NCBI GenBank assembly: GCA_021292165.1
Contig: CM037879.1
Coordinates: 282,051,772 to 282,115,771 of the forward strand
Source of the DNA: Shinisaurus crocodilurus
Lineage: Eukaryota > Chordata > Lepidosauria > Squamata > Shinisauridae
DNA: 64,000 nucleotides
Direction: 5' to 3'
How positions within the stretch are numbered: the first letter of the stretch is position 1; the number at the start of each line of letters is the position of its first letter. This document shows positions 53,237 to 63,908 of this stretch, in pieces. The position numbers were made by a program, and so were the translations under genes. The notes beneath the pieces are model-generated. The model did no database searches, had not been told where the DNA came from, and was given only the letters and a program-made list of their open reading frames with translations.

Positions 53237-53698
53237 TAAAAAATATTTTTTTTAAAAAACAATATATAAAACAACTAAATAACAAACATAAAACTTATAT
53301 AGTGCTCCCATCACCACGGGACCATATAATACATTCTATCTCTATATCTATAATTATTCATTATTCCAAAAATACAACATATCTTGACACGGCATACTCC
53401 CTTTCCCCTTATTTAACACAAAATCCAAAAATAATCCCTAAATATCCTTAAAATTATTTTTCTTTAATTGTCCCCTTTTACATTTAATATTGCAAGTTAA
53501 CATATCATTTAAAGCCATATCCCACACTTCTTTATACCAGTCCGTGATAGAGAAAACTTGCTGCACTTTCCATTTCCTTGCTATCATTAATCTACCCGCC
53601 GTTAACAAATTTACAATTAATTCTTTAACATTTAGAAGACCAGGCACCTTTTCAGTTATTGATAACAATGCTAATTTAGGACAAACTTGTAAATCATA
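53237..53698 (-). mobile_element. 5'-truncated L1, antisense, in USP6NL intron
   Basis: A T-rich left end (poly-A on minus) and flanks AATTCCATTTTT at 53225-53236 and 53699-53710 as a 12-bp duplication. Closely related to 10371-11041, but about 200 bp shorter at the 5' side. Confidence 0.85.
53438..53668 (-). pseudogene. L1 ORF2 C-terminal fragment
   Basis: A frame of 76 residues with LTAGRLMIARKWKVQQ, DWYKEVWDMALNDMLTCNIK and KRGQLKKNNFK. It aligns with the end of the frame at 10511-11014 (shared AGRL.IARKWK / WYKEVWD), confirming one L1 subfamily. A stop lies earlier than in the sister copy (after NNFKDI), and the Cys/His motif region is cut off by truncation. Non-functional. Confidence 0.85.
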
Positions 53699-54110
53699 AA
53701 TTCCATTTTTAGCTGAACCCGAGAGGCATAATTACCACTGGAGAAATGGTAGGAGCAATTGTAGTGGTAGCTAGTGATATTTAAACAATAGGAAAATTGT
53801 AGTGCAGACACAGCCTAGGTTTGTTTTGGGAACAAAATAAGCATGGGCTGCAATCCAGAGAAGAGTATCTTTACACATGCGTATAAGATTGAATATGCGC
53901 ACTGGGCTGTTACAAAAATAGGAAGCAAAAGCCCCACTGCCCATATGGATTTCTGTGGATAGTAGCTATGCAGTGCAATAAAAAAATAGGGAACTTGCTT
54001 CCAGTTGTGAAATTCATATCAGCCTGTTGTCTTCCTATGCGCATTACTATGTTGTATTGTAAGTACGGTAATGGATGATTTTCTTCTCCGTCTTTATGTG
54101 TTTTCTGTAG

Positions 54111-54193
54111 GGACGTGAAGGTGCGCAAATCGAGCCTTGGGAAGATGCAGACTACCTTCTTTACAAAGTTACCGATAGATTTGGTTTCTTGCA
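54111..54193 (+). CDS. USP6NL: USP6NL coding exon (EPWEDADYL, YKVTDRFGF)
   Basis: Acceptor GTTTTCTGTAG|GGAC and donor CA|GTAAGT. The exon holds 27 codons, GREGAQIEPWEDADYLLYKV then TDRFGFL, plus CA that will begin the next codon (His in the known family, where FGFLH is followed by EEELP). GREGAxIEPWEDADYLxYKVTDRFGF is highly characteristic of USP6NL. The intron phase changes to 2 here. Compared with the mammalian sequence as I remember it, Gln replaces Glu and Leu replaces Val at single positions. The following exon, which leads into the TBC domain, is not found up to 64000. It belongs to the same transcript as 52615-52688. Confidence 0.95.
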
Positions 54194-55104
54194 GTAAGTT
54201 GCATAGCTTTGGTGAGGGCATGACATTAAAAGTTTGTTGCTTGCATTTTCCATTTTCAAATTTGGCCTGTTGCTTGCATTTTCCATTTTCCATTTGGCCT
54301 GTTTGGTCAAAGTATTGGCTGCTTACTTTTAGTAGAATTGCTTTGTGAATAGGATTTCGTTTGGTGAATCAAATTTAAATGGTCTTGCACAGTGCTCTTC
54401 ATTTATTTATATTCTGCACTTTTCTTACCCAATGATTTGAAATTCATCTGTACTTGGTAATAGAACAGTATTGGCCTTTGCATTTCCTGTGTGTAAAAGT
54501 AACAATGTGATGTTCTGTGCCACAAAACTCAGGTCAGTGAGGAATTTTGTAAAAGCTAAAAAAAAATAAAAAAATCTTAAAATATAAGCTACAACATTTG
54601 CTTCTGGAGCACAACTGCTGTTCCTTTTTCTCCAATGAAAAATAGTCTTATTCCTTATTAACATGCATATCAACTAAATTTAATTTGTATCAGCCGCTGA
54701 GCATAGCAAAATAATAGTGGAAAATAGCATTCCTTTACTTTCCAAAGCCACTGTTACAATGTATTGTTCCCAGTTTTCTAACACTAATTAAGAAATTAGG
54801 GAGCGTTCCACAGGCTTGCACACTCCCTCCTCCCCTTTCCTGTGCAGATTACCTCCCTCTTCTGAGGTTTGCTCTATGGTGTAACATTTTTGTTGCATTG
54901 GTGCTAGCCATGGTTGATGCTCACCAGATTGTAAACTCACTTCAAACCCTGGTTTACAAGGGCAATCCTGGTTCTCATCTGCTAAGTTGAATGCTGATGC
55001 ATATGTGACACTACACCACGGTTAAGCAAACCATGGAACTGAGGAAGAAGTTTACATTAGGAAGATAGATGGTGCAAGCCTGCGTGAGAACCATTTTCTG
55101 AACT
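54194..55104. other. USP6NL: Start of the next USP6NL intron
   Basis: The intron begins GTAAGT at 54194 and its end is not in the window. It includes a tandem duplication at 54227-54300. No exon that could encode the expected EEELP continuation was found. Confidence 0.6.
54227..54300. repeat. Two-copy tandem duplication, about 37 bp
   Basis: GTTGCTTGCATTTTCCATTT occurs twice, each copy followed by a variant of TTTGGCCT. About 35 bases after the exon donor. Confidence 0.85.
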
Positions 55105-55319
55105 ATGGGCAGTAGCCAACGCTGCTGCTCTGCTTACACCACTGACATAGTGCTAGTGTAAGCAATCTCTAGCACAATGCCAATAGCATATGCTGGCATG
55201 ACAGGTTTCCCCGGAAAACCCGTTGCACCCACGTACGCTATTGGCATTGTGCTAGAGGTTGCTTTCGCTAAATCTGTGTAAATGGCGTAAGTGGAGCAGC
55301 TGTGTTGGATACTGCCCAT
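55105..55319. mobile_element. Long-armed foldback MITE
   Basis: A palindrome of about 215 bp. The outer arms ATGGGCAGTAGCCAAC and GTTGGATACTGCCCAT, and the inner arms TCTAGCACAATGCCAATAGC and GCTATTGGCATTGTGCTAGA, are the clearest parts; the loop is around 55212. No open frame or target site duplication was confirmed. I do not know the family. Confidence 0.8.
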
Positions 55320-56149
55320 GGTTAGGAGACTGGGAATGTTACATCTGCACTGCTCCACAATCTTATGGAACATTTGGAACAGCACCACTTAACACAAGGA
55401 CAGATGCAAATTTATTGTTTGAAGTAAAAGTCAGAAATTAAACTGACTGAAGTAAAAACAGGCCAGCATAACATTTGTTCATCTCCATTCAGCAAGGCAG
55501 ATCTGTGCACGCAGTTAATAGTGACACATAACTGTTTGCATCCGCTCCCCATTGAACTGGATGGAGGCATCTGATGGAGACTCTCTTTCCCCATTCACAG
55601 CCACTACTTGCAAGCAATGAACTGTAATTAGAGCTGGGACTGCTAACTAAAAATAACAGAATTTCTTATCAGCTCAGGCCTCTAGTGACCCTTAATCTGA
55701 CTTTAGTGGTAGCCAGGGCAAGGTTCACAATGGTTTAGGTTAGCTCTGTATTTTTAGCTCCCAACAAGAGTGCAGGTTTTCCCTTCACTGTTAGAAAGGC
55801 CCCATTATCTAAAACAGGGGCTATCTGTTTAGCTCTAACATCTGCATGCAGAAGACAAGCCTGGTAAATAAGGAGGCAAGTCTTTGTTCATACCAGTTCA
55901 GTAGTGGATGTAGGTAGTAGTCCTGACATCTTCAGGAGGTTCCCTTTCAGAACTTCCATGGCCATTGTTTGAAATGTTAATCTTGTTGAATTTCCTTTAA
56001 TGGATAATAAGATAGCTTGAAGAGAGGATTCTCCAGGTCAGCCAAACCTTGAACGTACACACACACACACACACCATATACACATGCACATACATATATA
56101 TTTGTAGGTCAAAAAATTGTTTGTCGAGCCTACTGTTTTGACTGGGAAC
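55320..56149. other. USP6NL intron, nothing recognised
   Basis: No exon found. A CA microsatellite lies at 56058-56074. Confidence 0.45.
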
Positions 56150-56284
56150 AGTTCTTCAAGGTAGAATGTGGGTCACTCCTAGCCCTTTTACCTGAGATCC
56201 TGTTTCGTGGAGATGTCAGGGATCGAATCTAGGACCTTGTGCATCCAAAGTACATGCTTTGTCACTCAGCTGTGTCCCCTCCCC
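56150..56284 (-). mobile_element. Second SINE type, head half (minus)
   Basis: GATCGAATCTAGGACCTTGT (reverse B box) and GTCACTCAGCTGTGTCCCCT (reverse A box), with worn body to the left. Confidence 0.65.
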
Positions 56285-57229
56285 ACTGCATTTGCTTGCA
56301 TAGCTTCCACAGCTGGCTTAACAGTACACTGTTTGGTGTACTTTTAATTAAGGAGTTGGCAGTGGGAATCCCTTAGCAATTTCGCCAAATACAAATCATA
56401 AGTTGAGAACTAGCGTAAGATTTCCAAAAAAGAAAGATACCTACACTGTGCTACCTGGTGTGTGTGTGAGCCAAAGCTTGTGTTCTGAAAACAGTTTGTG
56501 TGGACTAAGAAATTCCAGAAGTGGCTATGTGTTGTCCTTCTTTCATAAAAAGTCAGTACTGTCACCAGTGCCAGTGTACAAGAGTTAGATATCTATGGAA
56601 GTTAATTATAAAAGGGAAGCAATCAGGAGTCTCTCATAAACACAAGAAGCAAGGGAGGAAGGGCTTTTTCAGATGCCATTGCAGGTTCCCAAGTGAGTGG
56701 GAGAGATGTGATCTCCTGGTGCCCGAGAACCACCACAGGAGATGTGCATGTGAAACTTAAAAGTGGTGAGAGAGGCTCAAGCACGCTTCCTCCTACACCA
56801 AAGCCACCCACATGTAACTAGCACATACATCTTATTCATTAATATACCAGCAAGTGTTCAGGGTTGAAGCCCAAGGCTAAAATGGAAAGGAAAAAAAGGG
56901 TGCTCAGGTAAGCTCTCAGTAATTGCACGGTATTATTTGCTTATGCATTAATCTTGATCTCCTAGGAAACTAATTTGAAGCTGCAGAATTGCTGCTTTGG
57001 TTTCTCAAGCGTATCGCTAACTGCGAGAAACTTTGCCTGGATCTTCAGGTTGTGACTGCACCATACCTTTGTTGTTCACTATACTGAATCTTGTTCACGG
57101 TGTTTCTGCACCAGCCCCAGAACCCTCCTTGTATTTTGTGCTGCTGTATCTCTTCTCAAGCAGCAGGCTGTTTGGATTCCAGAAGTCAGTTCACACACCA
57201 TGCCTCCTCTCAAGTAAACTTATTAGAGA
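56285..57229. other. USP6NL intron, nothing recognised
   Basis: No exon or repeat that I can name. Confidence 0.45.
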
Positions 57230-57662
57230 GAGGCTAAGCAGCACCTACCCAGACATTGAGATCATTGTCTGAGGCCCCCCTCCAGGTACCCCGGCCAAAT
57301 GAGACAAGGTAGATGGCTACGAGAGAGAGAGCCTTTTCATTGGTGGTACCCCATTTGTGGAGGCTCACCTGGCACCTTGCTATAGTCTTTCTGGTCGCAA
57401 AATAAAAATACCTTTTTATTCTCCCAAGCATTTTAACAACTGTTGTTAGTGCTTTTAGTACTCTTGTTTTGCTGCTGGTTTTAATTTGGTTTTATGATGT
57501 TGTAATGGTTTTATTCTTCACTGCTGGTTTTATCTTGGTTTTATGCAGAGCTGTTTTTCTTTTTTGTTTTAAAATCTGTACAGTATGTTTTTAATGCATT
57601 GTACACTGTCCAAAGAACTTGGGTTGTTGGGCAGTTTAGAAGTACAAGTAACAATAAATACA
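57230..57662 (+). mobile_element. CR1/L2-like LINE 3' end (plus)
   Basis: GAGAGCCTTTTCATTGGTGG, TACCCCATTTGTGGAGGCTC and ACCTGGCACC are a worn version of the LINE ORF2 end at 51680. The 3' UTR ends TCCAAAGAACTTGGGTTGTT, AACAATAAATACA. Confidence 0.7.
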
Positions 57663-58250
57663 CTGCTTGCAGAGTTCAAGACAGTTCATCTAGAAGGATG
57701 GATGTCTTGGATATTGCTGGGAAGCTAGGGCCTCATTAAGAGCGTCTGAATTTCCTACACAAGTGTTTTCTGTGTAGGGAAACATCTTGCTTGTATGTTA
57801 ACGGTCACATGTGGCAGTTGCACATTGGAGTATTGCTGTGATGTACGCTCGCTGGGAAGCCACTGTTGGCCATGAGAACCTACATACCGTGATGTTTATT
57901 AATATTAGTGTTAATATTAGTGTTTATTAATATTAGTGACTTAGCATTTTCAAAGTCCTTCACATTGTCTTGTTACCCTTTCAGCAACCCCATTAGGCAG
58001 GTTATTATTATTATCATCTCCACATCGCAGGTAGGGATGGGTGGGGAAAAGATAAATGTCATGGCTAGGGTTGACATGCCAGTCAGATATTGTCAGTTGA
58101 CTGCCTAACATTCGGCAGTGGTGAAATTATAAGAGATCCCCAGAATGCCACAATGCAGTTATTTCATTATGGTGTCATTTGTTAGCAAGGGCAGGAGTGA
58201 GGGCAGCTTGCCTCCTAACCCTGCAGCAGTCAGGGCAAATCTAGCAACTT
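57663..58250. other. USP6NL intron
   Basis: Contains a short tandem repeat, TTAATATTAGTGTT-type, at about 57897-57940, and a stretch at 57950-58035 (GCAACCCCATTAGGCAGGTT, ATTATTATTATCATCTCC) that looks like a worn MIR-like piece. Confidence 0.45.
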
Positions 58251-58360
58251 AGCTAGGCTGGCCCAAAGTCACCCAGTGACCTTCATGGCCAAGGGGGGAC
58301 TTGAACCTGGATCTCCCTAGTCCCAGTCCAACATCTATAACCACTACGCCACACTGACTA
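58251..58360 (-). mobile_element. tRNA-derived SINE, head half (minus)
   Basis: GGCCCAAAGTCACCCAGTGA, GGACTTGAACCTGGATCTCC and ACCACTACGCCACACTGACT. The core and tail are missing. Confidence 0.8.
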
Positions 58361-58389
58361 TTGCACGAACACAAGCAATAATCTGGCAA

Positions 58390-58480
58390 AGCCTATTGGG
58401 TAGTGTATCAGACTAGGACCAGGAAGACCCAGGTTCAAATCCCCACTTAGCTATGAAGCTCATTAGGTAGAGTTGGCCTC
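58390..58480 (+). mobile_element. tRNA-derived SINE, head fragment (plus)
   Basis: GGGTAGTGTATCAGACTAGG, ACCCAGGTTCAAATCCCCAC and GCTATGAAGCTCATTAGGTA. Diverged, lying just after an inverted copy. Confidence 0.6.
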
Positions 58481-58737
58481 TCATAGCCCAGTTTTGCCAA
58501 GATGCAGCTAATTTCTCCATCTAGGCATAACTTGGTGAAAGCTGGCTGGAACATCCCCAGTTGGTATGTGTCAACAAATCCATTTGCTCAGCTAAGTCTC
58601 CCAAAACTAACTTGTGCATTTGAAACTCTGTAAACCTCAGTACATGTGCCATTGTGGTGTTATCCTCTTCTACGGTGTCTGAGTGCGAATCTCTTTGGGA
58701 GAGAATCACCTTCTTAGCCATAGACACTCTACTCTAT

Positions 58738-58796
58738 TTGCATGCTGGGAGCTGTAGTCCAGGAACATCTGGGGACCCAAGGTTGGGAACCACTGA
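58738..58796. mobile_element. Right half of a hAT foldback MITE
   Basis: TGCATGCTGGGAGCTGTAGT, CCAGGAACATCTGGGGACCC and TTGGGAACCACTG. The left arm is missing. Confidence 0.75.
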
Positions 58797-60159
58797 TCTA
58801 AAGATTCGTTATAAGTGTGTGTGGGGGGTGTCTCATTGGAATGTGTGCGAGTTCATACATGGGTCTAACGAGAGCACATCCCGTAATATCTTCCTGAATT
58901 GGGCCTACAACACTCAACAATACAGAAATGGTCTTGCACCTCAGTGCCTCTGCTTCACACGCGAGAAGGAGACTGGGAAGTCTGGAACTGATGATAGTTG
59001 TTACTACTCAGCTTACTTGCACTCAAAAGCACCACGATGACCTAAAGACACAAAGATAGCATTTATAGCAACAGAGCAAGGATCAGCAACTTTGGAGATA
59101 TAGTCAAAAGCCAGGAGGCTATCTATGATTTAGAAGTAGACAGCAAGACTTTCTTACTTTCCCTCAACAGAGTTCCCTAAGGATGTTTCTCTGAGCATCT
59201 CTGTCCAAACATGGGAAACATATGCTTTGACATTGTAACTGGTGGCCATCTCACTAGTTATTTTATTTGCTCATCAGATAATCAGCAGTTAAGGAATGAG
59301 AGTGTCAGATTCTGCGCCTGTGCTTCCTTCTTGAACTATTGAGAGCCATATCCTCGAAAGTCCTTAATTTAACTGCCGCATGTTGCTTATTTCTTATAGT
59401 TTTCTGCTTTTGGTCTCTGAAGCATAAGCAACCATTTCCCCAGAACCATTCTATCCTCCAGCAAGGCTTCTCATTGTTTTCCCAGAACTCTAAAACAGAC
59501 AATGCCAGTACAATTATAAATGAAGAAACTAATAGTTTCGGGAAGAGGCAGAAAACGAGAAACAGAAACTAGATTCACTGAAAATAAAGAATCCACTGTG
59601 TGTGCTTCTGCCTATAACGTAGTGAAACACCAGGACAAAAAGTTACTTGTTTGACGTAGATTCGTTCAAGCTTGAAAACTGCCACTCATCTAGTCATCTG
59701 TGCTGAGTAAAACTTTATGTGTAGAAGGTAGATAGAGAAGCTTTTCTTCCTCTCTCATACTAGAACTCAGTCAATAAAACTGATTGGTGGTAGATTCAGT
59801 ACAAAGAAAGTACTACGTCACGTAACGTCTGATTCTAACATTCGGATTTTACTGCCACAAGAGCTCTGTTTGGGTGTTCTCCCTCAGGGAATCTCATGAG
59901 GGGAGTGGGAGTGGGGTAGAGCCATTCTTGCTGTCATATCTCACCCCCAGTGTGTTGGTGTCTGTGTGATCAGGATTCTACATAATGATGGGAGCCTAGG
60001 CACACAGAGCATGCTCCCCTCAGTAGATATGCCAGTGCTAGGGTGGGGGGAAGAGGGAGGAAACTGGGTGCAACCCTGCTTGCTGCCCTCACATGACTGT
60101 TAATTGCATAAGGGAGAATGACTGGACAGAGCTATAATGTGGTGATGGTCACTAGGTTA
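58797..60159. other. USP6NL intron, nothing recognised
   Basis: No exon or repeat named. The open frame at 58654-59040 has no family signature. Confidence 0.45.
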
Positions 60160-60283
60160 GATGGCTACCTCACAGGGTGGTTGTGAGGATAAAATGGAGA
60201 AGAGGAGGAAGATTATGTAAGCCGCCTTGGGTTCTTTGCAGGAAAAAAGGCGGGGTATAAATATAATAAATAAATAAATGGCT
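60160..60283 (+). mobile_element. tRNA-derived SINE, 3' half
   Basis: GCTACCTCACAGGGTGGTTG through GTAAGCCGCCTTGGGTTCTT to AATAAATAAATA. The 5' half is absent. Little diverged. Confidence 0.9.
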
Positions 60284-60304
60284 ATTGAAAGGGGTTAAAC
60301 ATTC

Positions 60305-60546
60305 ATGCAGAAGAGTGTGGCGTAGTGGTGTGAGTGTTGGACTGGGACTCGGGAGATCCGGGTTCTAGTCCCCGCTCAGCCATGAAACGCACTGGGTGAC
60401 TTTGGGCCGGTCACTGGCTCTCAGCCTAACCTACCTCACAGGGTTGTTGTGAGGATAAAATGGAGAGGAGGATGAGGATTATGTAAGCCACCTTGGGTTC
60501 CTTGCAGGAAAAAAGGCGGGGTAGAAATATAATAAATAAATAAATG
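60305..60546 (+). mobile_element. tRNA-derived SINE, full length
   Basis: AGAGTGTGGCGTAGTGGTGT to AATATAATAAATAAATAAAT. Only 21 bases separate it from the previous SINE tail, in the same orientation. Confidence 0.93.
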
Positions 60547-61508
60547 TTACCGGTAATTAGTCTTGATGCCTATAAGTAACCCGTTGGCCTAGAGCTGGTA
60601 TGCTTTTCAAAGCTGGAGAACTTCTTAGAGGATAGGATTGTCAAGGATCTTGCTAATTTGCACTGAAATCAATGAAAAGGAAGTCAACATGAGATAATAC
60701 TTTAACACAAAGGAATATTGCATATCTAGTCTGGAAGAATTAAACTCACAGTTTTGAAGAATACTGTCAAATGCCCTATGATCTGGCCATCATTCTATAC
60801 TGGAAAGTGAGTATTCCCCCTATCCCTGTGGTTTGAACAAATGTACATGAAATCAGTAGTGAAGTTATATTGACTGGTGTCACCACCTTTCCAGTTCTAT
60901 TTTCCCGCAAAGACTTAGTTGGGTTGTATCAATGGGCACAGCTCCAGCCATTTTGTCAGAGCTGTGTAATCTTTCTCCAGCTGATGATCCAGAGTGTAAT
61001 ATTATTCACTGGCTCGTGACAGTTTGTTAAAGTGCTGGACATGTTTTGACAAGAGTGTGCTAATGCTGTGGATTATTGCTCTGCCTGGGGCATATATCGG
61101 CAGTAGAAATCAGTATTCTGTGTCTTGCCAAGAGGCTGGCATGTACCCTCTTTTCTATCCCACTTTATTTTTTAACTGTAATACATTTTAGCAGCAGGTG
61201 GGGAAATGAAAATAATGAGCCCAAGAAATAGATTTCAATCAAATCTGAAGTACAATAAATGTCTCCATTGATTTCTTTTTTAAAATCTTAACTTTAGAAA
61301 CAAACGTTTTTGATAAGCATCACTATATTTTTCTATTCTTACATTTTTGTCTGTACAGATCTTACTGATTTAGGCCACAGTGTCCTACTCTTAGTCCAAT
61401 AGCTATGCAGAGATGCTCATCCATTTCTGCATAATACATGATAAAACTAAGCAGCTCATGTCCCCTGGGGCCCTTTGCGGATTCCTTTTCCCACTCCTTA
61501 TCCTGTCA
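60547..61508. other. USP6NL intron, nothing recognised
   Basis: No exon or repeat that I can name. Confidence 0.45.
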
Positions 61509-61516
61509 CCCTAGAG

Positions 61517-61652
61517 CAGGGCTGTCCAACCTTGGGTCCCCAGATGTTGCTGGACTACAGCTCCCAGAATCCCTTGCCATTAGCCATGCTTGCCGGGTAT
61601 GCTGGGAGCTGTAGTCCAGCAATATCTGGGGACTCAAGGTTGGAGAGCCCTG
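61517..61652. mobile_element. hAT-type foldback MITE
   Basis: CAGGGCTGTCCAACCTTGGG to GGTTGGAGAGCCCTG, with CCCTAGAG (61509-61516) and CCCTAGAA (61653-61660) as the 8-bp duplication. Confidence 0.88.
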
Positions 61653-61660
61653 CCCTAGAA

Positions 61661-61773
61661 CAACCTTTTTGCAACCTGGTGCCATCCAGATGTGTTGGAC
61701 TACAACCCCCAGCCAGCAAGGCCATTGGCCATGCTGGCTGGGGATGGTGGGGGTTGGAGAGCCCTGCCCTAGA
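61661..61773. mobile_element. Second hAT foldback MITE, chimeric right end
   Basis: The left arm GCAACCTGGTGCCATCCAGA belongs to the GGTGCC subgroup, but the right end GTTGGAGAGCCCTGCCCTAG repeats the right end of the neighbouring element, flank included. Confidence 0.7.
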
Positions 61774-63394
61774 GGGTCACTAGGTAAATCTAATTAGATG
61801 GATGTCTAGTTGCTCCAGCTTAATGGTGAATTTTTTAAATGCAACTGTTTTTATGATGCTGTATTTTATCTTTATGAGCCAGGCAGATAACTTTGTTTTT
61901 GGGGAGCCAATAGAAATATTGCAAATAAATAAATAGGTTAACAAAAAAAAAATCCATGCTAAAACATGCACACAAATCAGTAGTTGCCATCACCTAGTGA
62001 GTTAAAGAGCAACAGGATTCTTCTACTCATGGGGAGAGCTCTAAGGTGGGATACCGAGTTACAAATCAGCCAGTTTCTGATCTTTAACCATCCAGTTTTC
62101 CTAGAGGGTTAGCTTTCTTAGTAACTAAGCTGAGAGGACAAAGGCATTAACATGAGGTTAGATAAGTTTAGTTAGAAACTGTGCCCTCTTCTGAACATGC
62201 ATGAAGGATCTTTGCACAGCGCTGACACTTCTCTTGGAGTAAATAGGGAAGCTCTGTGTATTAATTTCAGTGCATGAGGGTCTCTACATTGGGGCATCAG
62301 CTGTCCTGAAGTAAGAGGGGAGTATAAGCCTGCAATCAAACTTAAGAGACTTTGCCCTTGTTTCTGATATTTGTGGCCTCACTTTCTGGGATAAAATCCC
62401 TTAATTATGATACATGGCCTCCTGTAACAATGTCCGCAGCTCTATAGCTGGATGAGTTGCACAACTGGATGTTATAAGATTTGAGCTAGCTTCTGTAATA
62501 ATCTTAACCCATGAGTACAGTAATGTATTTCTTTTGACACAATTTTTTGGGAAAGATCTATGAAAACCAGCACCAGCTGCCTCAGCGTGTGTAATAAATT
62601 TAAAGGTCCGACTCCATTCATCACTTCAAATCTATTCTAACTGTGCTTTCGTCAACAGCATGCATTCTTCAGAAATTCTGGCTTTCTCAGAAATGCTGCT
62701 CTTGTGCTGTAGAAGCCTCGATAGTTGTGCCACTCTCTTTCCTAAGCACAATAATTAGAATGGTGTACAGCAGTATTCTAATTTTTCATGCATATGGGCT
62801 TTACTTAGCGTAAGTTCACTATTCACATGCAAAATGTGTTGCACCCTACAAAAGCATAATAGTACGTAGTACTATGACATAGTATGAACCAATTTTCTTG
62901 ATTTAAAAAAACCCAACAAATCAAATTTCTGGTGAATAACAACTTGAAAATGTAATGTGTGAGTGTGAGAAATCTTTAAAGCTAAGAGAGTTTGAACACA
63001 CTGGGTGTCCAATAGACAGAAGCTGAACTCGAGTCCTAGTGTAGCAGGGAAGAACATTTTTGCTCAGCTGTCTCCCTGCTGTGCTAGTTTTCTGCTTGCA
63101 AGTAATTGTTCAGAAAACAATGTGTGAAATGTGTGAAACATTCAAAGATGTCTATTTCACCTCCACATTTCCACATATCTGTAGACCCTGCCATAATTTA
63201 GTGCTGCCAAGGGAAAAGGTGTAACAGACGCTTTGCCATATGTTCCCAGAATCTCCGGTTGCAGATCTTGCGAAAGACTCTGAGATGCAGAGCTGCTCCT
63301 GATGATACTTAACACTTATAAAGCACTTTGTACATTATCTCAATCCTTGCATCAAGCGCTACAGAAGAAACATACCAGGTTATTCTGTTGTCTA
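61774..63394. other. USP6NL intron, nothing recognised
   Basis: No exon or repeat named. The stretch 61830-61935 (TTATGATGCTGTATTTTATC, AATAAATAAATAGG) may be a worn LINE tail. Confidence 0.45.
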
Positions 63395-63690
63395 TCTAGC
63401 CCAATATTATCTGCCGTGATTGGCAGCAACTGTCTAGGGCAGTGTTCTCCAACTTTGGGTCCCCAGATGTTTTTGGCCTACAACTCAGCTACGCTGGCTG
63501 GGGCATGCTGGGAGTTGTAGGCCAAAAACATCTGGGGACCCAAGGTTGGAGAACACTGGTCTAGGGTATCAGAAAGAAAGGACTTTCCCTATACCTGCTA
63601 GCTAAGCTTTTTAAATGGAGATACCAGCTTTGAACCTGGGACCTTCTGCCTGCAAAGCACGTGCTCTACCACTGAGCTATCAGCATAATC
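63395..63690 (-). mobile_element. Second SINE type (minus), split by a hAT MITE
   Basis: Left part: ATCTAGCCCAATATTATCTG, GATTGGCAGCAACTG. Right part from 63567, ending GAACCTGGGACCTTCTGCCT and CTCTACCACTGAGCTATCAG (reverse B and A boxes). The MITE sits between. Confidence 0.8.
63440..63558. mobile_element. hAT foldback MITE with perfect 8-bp TSD
   Basis: CAGTGTTCTCCAACTTTGGG to GGTTGGAGAACACTG, flanked by GTCTAGGG at 63432-63439 and 63559-63566. 119 bp with almost perfect arms (TTTTTGGCCTACAACTC and inverse), so a young copy. Confidence 0.95.
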
Positions 63691-63908
63691 CTATATGGTA
63701 GTTTGGTATTGTATCCATCTCACAGATAAAACGCCACGGCAATAGGAATAGGAATATTGTAAAAGAAACTATTGTCCTCCCCACCTTTCGGTGCACCTAC
63801 TTTTGCCACACGCACCCTTTTTGGTGCTTTTCAATTGACAACTCGGCAGTTGGACCCTGGCAACCGTGGTGGTGGTGGATAGGCTCCTTTGGGGTCTACT
63901 GTTATTTT
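63691..63908. other. Intron, nothing recognised
   Basis: Unnamed sequence with a (GGT)n-like stretch near 63868. Confidence 0.4.

Larger units (their letters stand above)
52689..54110. other. USP6NL: USP6NL intron of 1.42 kb with an L1 insertion
   Basis: Bounded by GTAAGT and TTTTCTGTAG. It contains a fragment related to the second SINE type at about 52966-53045 (ACATAGGAATCATCTTGTTG) and an antisense L1 fragment at 53237-53698. Confidence 0.85.

Noticed and set aside
55030..55080. Possible next USP6NL exon (a GAGGAAGAAG string)
   Set aside because: No acceptor directly before it and the translation departs at once from the expected EEELP continuation.
58654..59040. Open frame of 128 codons
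   Set aside because: Its start overlaps half of a hAT MITE, and the rest has no domain or splice support.
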